64,000 bases of DNA from Tubiluchus corallicola (GCA_030141605.1 JAQGDQ010000468.1:62001-126000), one strand, 5' to 3'; shown: positions 9,396-19,525, counted from the stretch's first letter. The notes: generated by a model not told the origin, from the sequence alone. Numbers and translations are program-made.

Positions 9396-11951
9396 ATGAG
9401 TAGAGAGCAAGAAATTAATAAGGATAAAAAGGGCAGAGTTGCAAAAAAAAGCAGCTTTGTGAAGCTTGGAGTGGGATGTATTACAGCTCTCTCTCTATTG
9501 CTATTACAAAGCTCAAGTGTTTGTGCTACACAAAACAACTCATCTGGTCCTTTGGAAGGGGTAGTTCTTGACTCTAAAAGCCAGGAACCCATGCCTTATG
9601 TAAGTGTATGGGTTAAGGGAAGTATTATTGGAACTATGACCAATGAAGAAGGAAAATTCAGCTTAGATACAGAATTAGATGATAATAGCATCATTGCATT
9701 CAGCTTTATGGGCTATGAGAGTATAGAGCTGAGCTACGCTACTATATTAGAAAATGACTCCTTCCTGACAATATATATGTCAGAAAAGGGTATTGTCTTA
9801 GACAGTGTAAGTGTCAAACCAAATAACTCCTACGCACGCTCCATAATGAAAAAAATTATTCAAAATAAAAAGTACAATGACCCGGATAATTTTCATGATG
9901 TTGACTATAAAAAATACGATAGAAAATCACTTTTCCTAACAGACCTTAAAAAATCCATTACAGATAAAAAAATGTTCAAAGCCAGTGCTGATGCCTTTAT
10001 TACTCAGTCCGACTCAACTGTTGCCATGCCGATATTTCAGTCGGAACGCCACACTCATTACTTCAAAAATGAGGCTGGGAAAGTCCAGGAAGAGACGCTT
10101 GAATCCAAAGACGAAAGTATTGCGCCCCATGTTCAGGCCACCATTAACACCATTGTTTCACAAAAAATAACTACAGACTTTAACTTCTACAACAACCAAA
10201 TTGAAGTTATGTCCAGAGGCTTCCCAAGCCCTATTTCTCGTAACTATCAACTGTTCTACAATACATATCTGTCGGATAGTATCACCGTAGATGGTATTAG
10301 ACAGTACAAATTTGAATTCTACCCTCGAAACAAGCACAGCATAGCCTTTAAAGGGTATTTCTGGATAGACAGCAAAACATATTCACTAACAGATATTTAC
10401 GCCAATCTGCCTTCAGCTTCAGACGTAAACTTTGTAAACGGTCTCGAAACACATATCAGCTATCAACCTATAACAAGAGGCAGATGGTATTATAAATCAA
10501 GAAAAACCAAATCAAACCTGTCAGTATCCAAAATGGAGAACAGAAAAAGAATGCAATGGAACATAATAGCGCAAAATGTATCTCACTACTACGACATTGA
10601 AACTTACAACAATATAGACTCCCTGGCAGTAACACAAACACTAAGCTACCCTTTAAGCAACACTGCATTCGAATACGACTCATTGGAAATAAGGGCCTAT
10701 AAAGGTATAAGTGAACTTAAAGAGAATAACACAATTAAAGTTATAAGTCGCTTCTCAGATATGACGCTCAGTGGGTATTATAACCTGAATAAATTTGACC
10801 TCGGCTCCTATATGGACATCTACCGCAACAACTTTATTGAAGGACACAGATTTACACTTCCCCTTAGAACAAGCGAAAAGATGTTTGAAAATTTTACAAT
10901 AGGGGGATATGTCGGCTACGGACTCAAAAGTGAGGAAATAAAATATGGGGGCAACATAAAGTACATGTTTCCCAACACTGAAAGATGCATTATAACTTTA
11001 AAATACGACGATGAATATTACTCCATAACAGAAGATAAATTTATTGAATTTATTCGGGAAAACCCTTATGAATCAGGAAGTGGCAACATAGTATCGGTTT
11101 TCACAACCTATGAGCCAAACCCCTATATGCTTAATCAGTACAAAATTAGCTTAGGCATCGAAAAACAGCTAAATAAAGATATAGGAATGACTGTAAAACC
11201 TTTCTTTAACCGCTACCTTGACAATGACTCTGTTCAATTTATCAGAAACGGTGAAAAGATCAACTCATTTGACAACTATGGTATATTAACAAACTTCAGG
11301 TTTTCATTCAACCAACCATACGATGACGGGTTCTTTTCCAGAACATACTACGGTAATGAAAAACCGGTTATCCAGGCATCCTCTATATTTGGCACAGCTT
11401 CATTCCACACCGGCTCAGAAACAGTTAACAAGCGATACCTTAACCTAAATATTTCAATGAAAAAAAGATTTAACCTCGGAATTCCCTTTATGAGAACGAT
11501 GTTCAATATCGGCTACATTGCGGGTAATGTACCATACCCTCTGCTATTTACCTCCAGGGGAAATTCGGATTACGGAGTTGCACGATTTCACTACAACCTC
11601 TTATATAACACCTCATTCGTATCTGACCTCTACACCAATGCTCACTTAAGCTTAAACGGAGGGGGTATTCTTCTAAGCAAAATTCCAAAAATCAGAAGCC
11701 TACACCTGAGAGAAATCATCTCATTTAAATCTTTTTGGGGACAATTAACAGGAAACCATGAATCGGTATTTGACATGCCAGACTTTTTAAGGCCCCCAAC
11801 TGCTGTACCATATATGGAGGTCGGAGCAGGGCTTACAAACATCTTTAAAGTTGTCCGTGTGGAATATATAATCCGAATTAACCAGGGCACATTCTATGAC
11901 CAGTTTTCATCAAAAAATGGTGTCCGACTAAGAATAGAAGTTAGCTTCTAA
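9396..11951 (+). CDS. DUF5686 family outer-membrane protein with carboxypeptidase-like regulatory domain
   Basis: 851 residues. A long charged N-terminus precedes a hydrophobic signal segment (about 24-42, ending near SVCATQ). Residues of about 52-135 form a CarboxypepD_reg-like beta-sandwich (LEGVVLDSKSQEPMPYVSV, GTMTNEEGKF). The remainder resembles DUF5686, a large family of predicted outer-membrane barrel proteins of Bacteroidota with no settled function. The C-terminus ends in aromatic-rich strands (RLRIEVSF) as barrels do. It is 17 bp before the LTA-synthase-like gene, so an envelope operon is likely. Confidence 0.82.
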   Translation: MSREQEINKDKKGRVAKKSSFVKLGVGCITALSLLLLQSSSVCATQNNSSGPLEGVVLDSKSQEPMPYVSVWVKGSIIGTMTNEEGKFSLDTELDDNSIIAFSFMGYESIELSYATILENDSFLTIYMSEKGIVLDSVSVKPNNSYARSIMKKIIQNKKYNDPDNFHDVDYKKYDRKSLFLTDLKKSITDKKMFKASADAFITQSDSTVAMPIFQSERHTHYFKNEAGKVQEETLESKDESIAPHVQATINTIVSQKITTDFNFYNNQIEVMSRGFPSPISRNYQLFYNTYLSDSITVDGIRQYKFEFYPRNKHSIAFKGYFWIDSKTYSLTDIYANLPSASDVNFVNGLETHISYQPITRGRWYYKSRKTKSNLSVSKMENRKRMQWNIIAQNVSHYYDIETYNNIDSLAVTQTLSYPLSNTAFEYDSLEIRAYKGISELKENNTIKVISRFSDMTLSGYYNLNKFDLGSYMDIYRNNFIEGHRFTLPLRTSEKMFENFTIGGYVGYGLKSEEIKYGGNIKYMFPNTERCIITLKYDDEYYSITEDKFIEFIRENPYESGSGNIVSVFTTYEPNPYMLNQYKISLGIEKQLNKDIGMTVKPFFNRYLDNDSVQFIRNGEKINSFDNYGILTNFRFSFNQPYDDGFFSRTYYGNEKPVIQASSIFGTASFHTGSETVNKRYLNLNISMKKRFNLGIPFMRTMFNIGYIAGNVPYPLLFTSRGNSDYGVARFHYNLLYNTSFVSDLYTNAHLSLNGGGILLSKIPKIRSLHLREIISFKSFWGQLTGNHESVFDMPDFLRPPTAVPYMEVGAGLTNIFKVVRVEYIIRINQGTFYDQFSSKNGVRLRIEVSF

Positions 11952-11968
11952 ACATAACAAACTTACTA

Positions 11969-13723
11969 ATGAAAACACTTAATAATTACATACGCATAGC
12001 TATGCACATACTAATTGTGCTACTCATATTTCAGAGTTGTCGTATACTTTTTGTGATTGCCAACAAACTATTTTACTCTGAAATTGGAATATGGGAAATG
12101 TTGTACCTAATGGCTGCCGGATTAAAATTTGACGCTATCGCGGTTTTTCTGATTAATATTCCTTACATAATACTCATGCTGCTTCCATTAACAGGGAAAG
12201 TAAATAAAATTATAAAACGGGTAGCAAAAATCTTTTTTATTGTGACTAACCTTAGCGCTATCGTATTGGGGGGAATAGACATACTCTACTTCCCCTACAC
12301 AATGGAGCGCTTAACTATCGGCTTCTTCTATTACCTGCTGACATCACATGCTAATATGGGCATACTACTATGGCGTTTTATTACCCAATACTGGTACGCT
12401 TTCGCAAGCCTAATACCCCTGACTTATATTGTCGCACAAGAGTATGATCGGATAGAAAAATTTGAACTGCCTGCGGCTGTAAAATATATGCCGTCAAGAG
12501 TAACAGTAATAATAGCCATAGCACTGGTAGGACTTATAAGCACTGCCGGAATTATGAGAAAATGGCACCCTTCACAAAACACAGGGGGAGAACATAACCG
12601 GAACTATACCTACACACCACTTAAGGCAGCTGTCATTACTAACACCCCATACTACATGCTGCTCTCTGTTTTAGGCACAAACAAAGCAGCCATACCTCCC
12701 GAACTGCACACTAAAGAATACAAACCAAAAGAGAACACCGGCTTTGACAAAAAAAATGTAGTGATATTCATTATAGAAAGCTTTACAAGAGAAGCAATGG
12801 GGGCATTAAACCCGAAACTAGACAATGGGACATACAAAGGCTATAGCCCTTTCCTTGACTCACTAATGCTTCAAAGTCACTACTTCACAAACGCATATGC
12901 TAACGGAAGGAGAAGCATTGATGCAGTACCTGCTATACTGGCTTCTACTCCTGCAATACTTAAAACTCCTATAAACTCTCCTATGACCTCCATTGCCACT
13001 TTATTGAAAAAAGAGGGATACACCTCTCAGTTTTTCTATGGCGCTCGCAATGGATCTATGCAGTTTGATAAATTTTGCGAAAAATCAGGATTCGATGAAT
13101 ACTTCGGGTTCAATGAATTTAATAACCCTCTGGAATTTGACGGAACATGGTCGTTATGGGATGAATACCTTCTCCAACGTATGGCAGAAAGGCAAAACAT
13201 AACACAAGAACCGTTTCTGTCGGCAGTGTTCACATCATCTTCACACAACCCCTATGTCCTGCCAGAAAAGTACAAAGGGAAGATAAAAGAGGGGATCGCT
13301 CCTATTTGCAAATGTATTGAATATGCCGACATCTCCATTCGGGAGTACTTTAACACAGCTTCAAAAATGCCATGGTTCAAAAATACAATCTTTGTCTTCA
13401 CAGGGGATCACGCCGCTATTCCCTGGCACAAAGAATACACTACCCACGACAAAGCATTTGCTGTTCCTTTATTTATATACACTCCATCCGAAAATGCAGG
13501 TATGAAGAACGACAGAATTGCTCAACACATTGATATCCTGCCAACACTGCTTATGAAGATGAACTATCCCCACCCCTTTCTATCCGCCGGAAATGACCTG
13601 TTCGACAACAACTCAGAAGAGTGGGCAATCACTGGAATACAGGGAATTACACAGATTGTAAAAAAAGGAAGGAAAGTGGAGTGGATAAAACCAAATGGGG
13701 AAGCTGTAAACCCAGCAAATTAA
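11969..13723 (+). CDS. LTA-synthase-like membrane sulfatase-fold protein
   Basis: 584 residues: about five N-terminal membrane segments (to about residue 200), then an alkaline-phosphatase/sulfatase-fold domain facing the periplasm. The domain has NVVIFIIESFTREAMG (metal site), NGRRSIDAVPA (expected nucleophile region) and FTGDHAAIPWH (metal ligands). Relatives transfer phosphoglycerol or phosphoethanolamine to envelope glycans or lipids. The nucleophile is threonine in Gram-positive LtaS; here the serine in GRRSID is the likeliest equivalent (inference). It is co-transcribed with the DUF5686 gene. The exact substrate is unknown. Confidence 0.83.
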   Translation: MKTLNNYIRIAMHILIVLLIFQSCRILFVIANKLFYSEIGIWEMLYLMAAGLKFDAIAVFLINIPYIILMLLPLTGKVNKIIKRVAKIFFIVTNLSAIVLGGIDILYFPYTMERLTIGFFYYLLTSHANMGILLWRFITQYWYAFASLIPLTYIVAQEYDRIEKFELPAAVKYMPSRVTVIIAIALVGLISTAGIMRKWHPSQNTGGEHNRNYTYTPLKAAVITNTPYYMLLSVLGTNKAAIPPELHTKEYKPKENTGFDKKNVVIFIIESFTREAMGALNPKLDNGTYKGYSPFLDSLMLQSHYFTNAYANGRRSIDAVPAILASTPAILKTPINSPMTSIATLLKKEGYTSQFFYGARNGSMQFDKFCEKSGFDEYFGFNEFNNPLEFDGTWSLWDEYLLQRMAERQNITQEPFLSAVFTSSSHNPYVLPEKYKGKIKEGIAPICKCIEYADISIREYFNTASKMPWFKNTIFVFTGDHAAIPWHKEYTTHDKAFAVPLFIYTPSENAGMKNDRIAQHIDILPTLLMKMNYPHPFLSAGNDLFDNNSEEWAITGIQGITQIVKKGRKVEWIKPNGEAVNPAN

Positions 13724-13739
13724 AACAACCAAGCATAAT

Positions 13740-13868
13740 AAAATCTTTGCAAGGCGAAAAATCTGGTTCAAGTTGAGAAAAAACTTACTGATAAACCAAC
13801 CCCATCAATACAAGTAAGGACCTCTTTATCGAAAATATTATCAAAAGAATAGTCTTTAAATAGGTTTC
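13740..13868 (+). repeat. MITE-like repeat copy C
   Basis: A clear left end (ATCTTTGCAAGGCG at 13743-13756), then GGTTCAAGTTGAGAAAAAAC and GAAAATATTATCAAAAG, and a degraded right end closing GGTTTC at 13868. It shares the gap 13724-14193 with copy D in the same orientation. Confidence 0.7.
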
Positions 13869-14037
13869 ATTAAACACATAGATGAAAAACCACAATAGCC
13901 TGTTTATAAGTATATTAAAACAGAAAGCACACTCTGTTACACCCCGCTTATATAAAACGTATTAAAACAAAGCTACTGCTGAAAACAGTACAGAAAATTA
14001 AATATTACTATTAAATTGCACCCCAAATAAACAGCAC

Positions 14038-14177
14038 AAGACCTTTTACAGGACGAAATATTTTTACTTAGGTTGAGGAAAAAATGATGCTAAACCACTC
14101 CTTATCTACGCAAATGAGAGTTTTGAAGAGGACTTTGACAAAAACATTAATAAAAAGAAGAGTCTTACAAAAGCCTC
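14038..14177 (+). repeat. MITE-like repeat copy D
   Basis: 140 bp, nearly complete: left end AAGACCTTTTACAGGACG, core GGTTGAGGAAAAAATGATG, CCACTCCTTATC, GAAGAGGACTTTGAC, ACATTAATAAAAAG, and right end ACAAAAGCCTC. The end is 16 bp before the ATG of the GNAT gene. Confidence 0.85.
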
Positions 14178-14193
14178 AATACACTCTCTTAAT

Positions 14194-15315
14194 ATGTCTA
14201 TAGAAATAAGAAAAGTAGAATCAAAAAAAGAACTGAGAAAATTCGTAAAATTCTACATATCACTATATCAGTGGTGTAAATATGCCCCACTACCTCTGAA
14301 TATTCATGAAATAGCAACACTAACAAAGAAAAACCCAGCCAGCGAGCATTGTGAATCGGCGTGCTGGATGGCCTTTGAAGACGGATTCCCTGTTGGAAGA
14401 ATTGCTGCTATCATAAACAGACATGAATGCAAGAAACTTAACAAACTGATTGGACGCTTTGGGTGGTTTGACTTCGTAGACAACACTAAGGTATCAAAAG
14501 CCTTAATGGATACAGCAATAGAGTGGTTTAGAAAAAGAAACATTGAGATGATACATGGCCCTATGGGATTTACAGATATGGAGCGGCAGGGACTGCTTTT
14601 AGAAGGGTTTGGAGACCTGGGCACATTCGCGGCAAACTACAACCACTCGTACTACAAAAATCACTTTGAGCTGATGGAATTTGAAAAACTATCAGACTGG
14701 GTAGAATACGAGCTCGATGTAAAAAAAGTTCCCCTTGAACATTTTGAGGCATTAGCCAAGCGTGTTCGCGACACCTACGGCTTTCGCTCCCTGGAACTTA
14801 CCTCTCAAAAAGAACTAAAAAAGTACGTTTCTGAGGTCTTTAAACTGCTAAACATCTCCTACAGAGAGTTGTATGGAGTCATAGAACTGACAGACAAACA
14901 GATAAAGTATTACGCTGATATGTTTTTAGACCTTATGGACCCAACACTGATATGTATTGTGGTGGATAAAAACAATAAACTTGTAGGCTTTGGTATCACA
15001 ATGATGTCGCTAACAGAAGCATCTCAAAGGTCTAAGGGAAAACTTTTCCCCCTGGGATGGTATCACTTCAAAAAAGCATCCCAAAAAAATAAAATACTCG
15101 ACTTTTACCTAATTGCAGTTGCACCGGAACATAGAAATAAGGGGGTAAATGCCTTAATGATGGAAAAAATTTCCCGAAGAGCAATAGAACTTGGCGTTAG
15201 GTGGGCTGAGACAAACATAGAGCTAGAAGATAATAAAAACGTGCGCAGCATGTGGCGCTTTTTCGAAACAAGACAACATAAGCGAAGAAGAAGTTATATG
15301 AAAAAACTTAGATAG
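14194..15315 (+). CDS. GNAT family N-acetyltransferase-like protein
   Basis: 373 residues, larger than a simple GNAT domain. The C-terminal part carries the acetyl-CoA-binding pattern of the fold: a strand LDFYLIAVAPEHRNKGVNALMMEKI, then ELGVRWAETNIELEDN. The N-terminal half (GRIAAIINRHE, HGPMGFTDMERQG) looks like a second, degenerate GNAT unit, as in FemAB- or MSH-type double domains. The acceptor is not predictable. It is monocistronic and directly preceded by repeat copy D. Confidence 0.7.
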   Translation: MSIEIRKVESKKELRKFVKFYISLYQWCKYAPLPLNIHEIATLTKKNPASEHCESACWMAFEDGFPVGRIAAIINRHECKKLNKLIGRFGWFDFVDNTKVSKALMDTAIEWFRKRNIEMIHGPMGFTDMERQGLLLEGFGDLGTFAANYNHSYYKNHFELMEFEKLSDWVEYELDVKKVPLEHFEALAKRVRDTYGFRSLELTSQKELKKYVSEVFKLLNISYRELYGVIELTDKQIKYYADMFLDLMDPTLICIVVDKNNKLVGFGITMMSLTEASQRSKGKLFPLGWYHFKKASQKNKILDFYLIAVAPEHRNKGVNALMMEKISRRAIELGVRWAETNIELEDNKNVRSMWRFFETRQHKRRRSYMKKLR

Positions 15316-15583
15316 TCCAAAGGAAATATCCTGTCGTGGAATCTCCTTACAGTAATGCTTTAAGGACGTAGCTGTTTGCTATCAATAAGCAAATGAAGCA
15401 TTCTTGCTACTTACCAAATGATAAAAGTACTGTGCAAGTCGATTTCAACAGCATCAGATAAAGGCTTCTTAATGTGCATTTCAGTAAGCTTTACTACGAA
15501 GACGTATACCTTTTTTACTATACCGTTTAACCTTTAAAACTTTCACAAAATTTAGGAGTACTCATAATAATACAGAACCAATA

Positions 15584-15615
15584 TTTTGACGCAAAAATAT
15601 TATATTGCGTTTAAA
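15584..15615. other. Hairpin in the gap 15316-15796
   Basis: ACGCAA at 15589-15594 pairs with TTGCGT at 15605-15610, flanked by TTTT on the left and AAAA on the right, which could extend the stem. The 481-bp gap also holds the motif TAACG-N11-TGTG near 15646-15665. No gene is seen in it. Confidence 0.4.
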
Positions 15616-15796
15616 ACCAATAATGTATATGGAGGATTCCGTATAACGTAGTTGCGCGTTGTGCAAAGAGCAATTACAAACAATGTATAATAATAGCCAA
15701 AGCAGTATTAAAATCGAGGATTTAGCACGTTTCAAAACTGATCACGTTGAAATAACCTGACCTATTCTTAACCTTATTTGGATTAGTTGATTAAAT

Positions 15797-16384
15797 ATGA
15801 CTAAGATTTCATTTTCCTTATTGATATTTTTGACTTTAGCTGTCAAAGGGTACTCACAAAAATTGGAGCAATTATCAATTGCAGCAACAACCGAGGCAAT
15901 TGGACTGCCTTTCACCAACTACGCTCCTTATCATCCCGGAATTGAACTTAAAGGCAGTTTGAAAAAGATAGATAAACCGCAAAGCTATAGATGCTTAAAC
16001 ATTAACCTAGGGTTCTTTTATCATCAAAGAGTTGAAACAGCATTTTATTTAGGTGGAGAATACCTATACACATATAAACTACTTAAAAGAAAGATCGGTT
16101 TGGATGCTCCTATTGGGCTCGGTTACTTGCATACATTTTATCCTGGCGAGATTTATGAACAAACAGAGGATGGTGACTTTAAAAAGGTAACACAACTTGG
16201 AAGACCTCATGCCTATGTAAATTTAGGAGTTGGTATTAGCTATATTGGAAATAGTAAAATCCGACCTTTCATCAGACAAGAGTTGTTTGTTGAAACTCCC
16301 TTTGCCAATGGACTACCTGCAATTCCTCACTCTTTATTAAAAATTGGTATTCACATTAAACTTGAAAATAATGAATCAGAATAA
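15797..16384 (+). CDS. Predicted outer-membrane beta-barrel protein, uncharacterised
   Basis: 195 residues with a signal peptide (SFSLLIFLTLAVKGYSQ, cut near residue 21). The rest alternates short beta-strands and ends in IGIHIKLENNE. I do not recognise a family. It overlaps the next gene by 14 bp, which suggests translational coupling. The codon choice looks more AT-rich than in the flanking housekeeping genes (by eye). Confidence 0.6.
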   Translation: MTKISFSLLIFLTLAVKGYSQKLEQLSIAATTEAIGLPFTNYAPYHPGIELKGSLKKIDKPQSYRCLNINLGFFYHQRVETAFYLGGEYLYTYKLLKRKIGLDAPIGLGYLHTFYPGEIYEQTEDGDFKKVTQLGRPHAYVNLGVGISYIGNSKIRPFIRQELFVETPFANGLPAIPHSLLKIGIHIKLENNESE

Positions 16385-17573
16385 AATAATTGGATTGATA
16401 TTTACACTTGGGATAATATCAACTATTTTATCCTGTGAGAAGAATGATGTTCTGCCATTAGATAACTATGACTGTAGTTTTACATTTCAGGATACAAGTT
16501 CAATTCACCCTAAAGCAGATGTGTACCAAAACATCCTTAAAATGCACAGGAAGAATGGTTTAGTTGGCACAGTTGTTCTGGTCAAGGATAAAGATGGACT
16601 GTGGATAGGCTCTGATGGGAAAGCTGATATTGCATCTGGTGTCGATGTGAAAGTGTGTAATACTTTTTTAATTGCTAGTATTAGCAAAGTATTCACCTCT
16701 GCTGCCGTTTACAGATATACTGATAAAGGAGCTTTGTCTTTAGATGACCCCATTAGTAAATGGCTTGACCAGAAAATAGTTAATAAAGTAAATAATGCCG
16801 ACAAGGCTCAAATAAAACACCTCTTATCTCATACCAGTGGAATAGCTGACTTTTACACGCTTCAATTTGAACTAGATAGAATAAATAAAATTTCAAATAA
16901 CTGGACAAAAGAAGATGTTTTAAAATATACCTATGGAATAAAACCGACCAATAACGTAGGAGAAACTTATTACTATTCAAATACCAATTTTCTTTTACTG
17001 GCAATAATTTTAGAACGTGTAAGCGGATTAAATTTTGAGCAAGTTTACCGACAAGAAGTCTTTAATCCGCTAGGATTAACTTCGGCATACTATAGCGAAG
17101 AGAACCCAATACCTAATGGTTGCGTTAAGGGGTATGTCGATATTTATGGTAATGGACAGTACGTAGATAGTGAGTTCTTATATGGCGATGAACTGGGAAT
17201 TGGCGGTGATGGCGGAATTGCAATTAACGCCTATGACTTGGCCGTTTTTTTTGAAGAATTGATGAAAGGCAATTTGATTTCCACTTCCTCACTGGCTGAA
17301 ATGACTAACTGGTTTGACTTACCTAAAGACTGGAGTTATGATGGTGAATTTGGACAAGCTGAAAATGGTTATGGTATCGAAAAGTTCAATACAAGTTTTA
17401 ACTATGCAGTTGGACATACTGGTGGAATAGATGGGTTTATTACAATGGCAACATATTTTCCAAACGAAGATATGACATATATAATATTAACAAATAGTGC
17501 TGGAAACAATGATGGAAACTTATCGATAAACAACATATCAGAAGAAATCGTTGAAATTATGTTTGAGAAATAA
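16371..17573 (+). CDS. Serine hydrolase / beta-lactamase-class C family lipoprotein
   Basis: The ATG at 16371 is chosen because it gives a proper lipoprotein signal (IISTILSC, cysteine near residue 22); an upstream ATG at 16344 would spoil it. About 400 residues. The three active-site motifs of the penicillin-recognising fold are present: SISK (nucleophile serine and lysine), YSN, and HTG. Such proteins are D-aminopeptidases, esterases or PBP4-like peptidases more often than true beta-lactamases. It overlaps the outer-membrane protein gene upstream. Confidence 0.85.
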   Translation: MNQNKIIGLIFTLGIISTILSCEKNDVLPLDNYDCSFTFQDTSSIHPKADVYQNILKMHRKNGLVGTVVLVKDKDGLWIGSDGKADIASGVDVKVCNTFLIASISKVFTSAAVYRYTDKGALSLDDPISKWLDQKIVNKVNNADKAQIKHLLSHTSGIADFYTLQFELDRINKISNNWTKEDVLKYTYGIKPTNNVGETYYYSNTNFLLLAIILERVSGLNFEQVYRQEVFNPLGLTSAYYSEENPIPNGCVKGYVDIYGNGQYVDSEFLYGDELGIGGDGGIAINAYDLAVFFEELMKGNLISTSSLAEMTNWFDLPKDWSYDGEFGQAENGYGIEKFNTSFNYAVGHTGGIDGFITMATYFPNEDMTYIILTNSAGNNDGNLSINNISEEIVEIMFEK

Positions 17574-17963
17574 CGCCATACAGCAATGTGTGAAACCGTT
17601 TCATAAAGCGTGTAGATAGCTGCTTCTTAAATTAAGTTCGACTTATTTTTAATAACATAAAGCCAAAAACTCAGCAAATTATAGTGACCTAAACTACAAG
17701 GACTATTGTAGCTTTCGCACAAAACCTTGCAGACTATAATAAGAAAATCGCCAAATCAAAATACACAAATAGTAAATTTTTATCTCAGTAAAAAACTCTT
17801 ACTGAATGACTAATTAACCAATGATATAGCTTGTCAATCATTACAAAAATTCATTATAGAAAAGACAATGCTTTTGTTAAACTTATGGATAAAACCTTAT
17901 CAAATACGTTCAAACAAAGAATTCTTCAAATCAGTTAAATTTGCAGGCGGCTGCTTACAAAAA

Positions 17964-18080
17964 AAGGCCCTTACCAGACGAAAAATCTGGTTTAGACTGA
18001 AGAAGATTCTATAACAATCCACTTCTTATAAATGCAAATGAGGGTTTTGACAAAAAATATTAATACTTTACAAATATCTC
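17964..18080 (+). repeat. MITE-like repeat copy E (shortened)
   Basis: Left end AGGCCCTTACCAGACG, then AAAAATCTGGTTTAGACTGA, CCACTTCTTAT, AAATGAGGGTTTTGAC and ATATTAATAC, with right end ACAAATATCTC at 18080. The GAAGAGGACTTTGACG stretch seen in other copies is missing, making it 117 bp. It points to the DUF4833 gene 55 bp away. The remainder of 17574-17963 shows no gene. Confidence 0.7.
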
Positions 18081-18135
18081 AATACAAGCACAACTGCTAT
18101 TATCAGATAAAATACAACAAAAAAAGTACAACTTA

Positions 18136-18675
18136 GTGATTGCAAAAAGAACAAAAACCATAAAGATACTGACCCTGCTAATGCTTTGTCTTACCCATAA
18201 GAGTATTGGACTTCCTAAAACGGATATAAATTCCGGAATACTTTTCTATATTCAACGAAACTTAAATAAAAACACTGTTATCTATGAAGCCAACTTCAAT
18301 GACGATGGCTATCTAAATTCCAAAAACCCAGTTAAAGCCTACTGGATAATGTATGAAGATGAGGGTAAGCGCCAACCTTTGAACTACATAGAAAAAAAAA
18401 TGGCTTATGGTGTAACATGCTCTCCTTTGGGCGTCAACACACCTCAGTACCATGTCTCCCTCGCGGCAAATAAAAAAATCAAATTTAGACTAATACAAAC
18501 AGCCCCTTTTAGCGCCCAAATCTTTACAACAATCAATGACAGGGAAGCACTCTTAACACGCCTCTTTGTAAATGCAAATAACTCCTCCGTCATACCAAAG
18601 ATAAACTACATATTAGTTGAGGGAAAAGATGTGAATACTCAGCAAACAGTAGTAGAAAAAATCATCTCGGAATAA
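18136..18675 (+). CDS. DUF4833 domain-containing protein
   Basis: 179 residues from a GTG start, chosen because it opens a signal peptide (KILTLLMLCLTHKSIG). The body matches the DUF4833 family: LFYIQRNLNKNTVIYEANF, then GYLNSKNPVKAYWIMYEDEGKRQPL. The function of the family is unknown; the protein is predicted to be exported to the periplasm. It lies alone between repeat copies E and F. Confidence 0.75.
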   Translation: MIAKRTKTIKILTLLMLCLTHKSIGLPKTDINSGILFYIQRNLNKNTVIYEANFNDDGYLNSKNPVKAYWIMYEDEGKRQPLNYIEKKMAYGVTCSPLGVNTPQYHVSLAANKKIKFRLIQTAPFSAQIFTTINDREALLTRLFVNANNSSVIPKINYILVEGKDVNTQQTVVEKIISE

Positions 18676-18693
18676 AACAGGCTAAATAAAAAT

Positions 18694-18828
18694 GAGGTAG
18701 TGGCAAATTTTAGCTCAGGTTGGGAAAAAAACCTTGATATAGGAACCGCACTCTGTCAATGTAAATGAAGATATTAAAGAGAATTTTAAAATATTATATA
18801 AATGAAAAGATACAACTATATCAGCCTT
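18694..18828 (+). repeat. MITE-like repeat copy F (degraded)
   Basis: Left end GAGGTAGTGGCAAATTTTAG, core CTCAGGTTGGGAAAAAAACC, a middle resembling GAAGATATTAAAGAGAATTTTAAAATATTA broken by substitutions, and right end CAGCCTT at 18828. It ends 17 bp before the cutC ATG. Confidence 0.6.
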
Positions 18829-18845
18829 AACAAACAAAAAACTAT

Positions 18846-19463
18846 ATGAAAAATTACATAAAGGAAGCGTGTGTAGAGAACCTTGCAGAAGCTGTAGAAG
18901 CTATTAAAAGAGGTGCCAACAGGATTGAACTGTGTGACAACCTGCATGTTGATGGCACTACCCCATCTTACGGAACAATAAAATATTGCTGCTCTACTCT
19001 GTCTGTCCCGACTATGGTACTTATCAGGCCCCGTAAAGGTGACTTTGTCTACTCAGCAACAGAGCTGGAGATTATGAAAGAAGATATTCATGTATGCAAA
19101 AAACTTGGAGCAGCAGGAGTTGTCTTTGGAATCTTAACAAAAAACAGAGAACTGGATGAAGATGCCACCAAAACACTTGTCAAGCTGGCAAGACCAATGC
19201 AGGTAACTTTTCATAAAGCTATTGACAAAGTAGATGACATATTGGGGGCAACTGTCAAGCTAAAAAACATGGGTGTAGAAAGGATTCTCTCCTCCGGAGG
19301 AGAAAAATCCGCATTAAAAGGATATACTACACTTAACCAAATGATTAAAGTCGGAGAAAACGAGATAAAAATAGTTGTTGCAGGAAAGGTTACAGCAGAA
19401 AATATCCGGGAGGTCTCCTCTCTCATACGCTCTACAGAATTTCACGGTAGCAGGATTGTTTAG
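18846..19463 (+). CDS. cutC: CutC family protein
   Basis: 205 residues, shorter than the usual 240 or so. It has the TIM-barrel CutC signatures: EACVENLAEAVEAIKRGANRIELC at the start, VLIRPRKGDFVYS, GVVFGILT, TFHKAID and ERILSSGG. CutC was named for copper handling in E. coli, but the biochemical role is unsettled. The protein ends at EFHGSRIV, where longer members continue for one more barrel segment, so this may be a short-type member or slightly truncated. It is monocistronic. Confidence 0.85.
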   Translation: MKNYIKEACVENLAEAVEAIKRGANRIELCDNLHVDGTTPSYGTIKYCCSTLSVPTMVLIRPRKGDFVYSATELEIMKEDIHVCKKLGAAGVVFGILTKNRELDEDATKTLVKLARPMQVTFHKAIDKVDDILGATVKLKNMGVERILSSGGEKSALKGYTTLNQMIKVGENEIKIVVAGKVTAENIREVSSLIRSTEFHGSRIV

Positions 19464-19483
19464 CTAACAGATTAAAATCTGTC

Positions 19484-19491
19484 TATATTTG
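19484..19491 (+). promoter_or_regulatory. Candidate -7 element before the glycosyltransferase pair
   Basis: TATATTTG fits TAnnTTTG and lies 34 bp before the ATG at 19526. Confidence 0.45.
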
Positions 19492-19525
19492 TACACTCCA
19501 TCTCAAATCTGTAAACATAAAGACA

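Noticed and set aside
10468-10683. Short minus-strand ORF inside the DUF5686 gene
   Set aside because: Its hydrophobic translation comes from the reverse strand of an AT-rich gene; no independent support.
15640-15670. A true integron attC site
   Set aside because: The conserved R-box pattern (RYYYAAC / GTTRRRY) does not fit, and no integrase gene is in the window.
16344-16370. Upstream start of the serine hydrolase at 16344
   Set aside because: It would place nine residues before the lipoprotein signal and overlap the previous gene more; the ATG at 16371 gives a proper signal.
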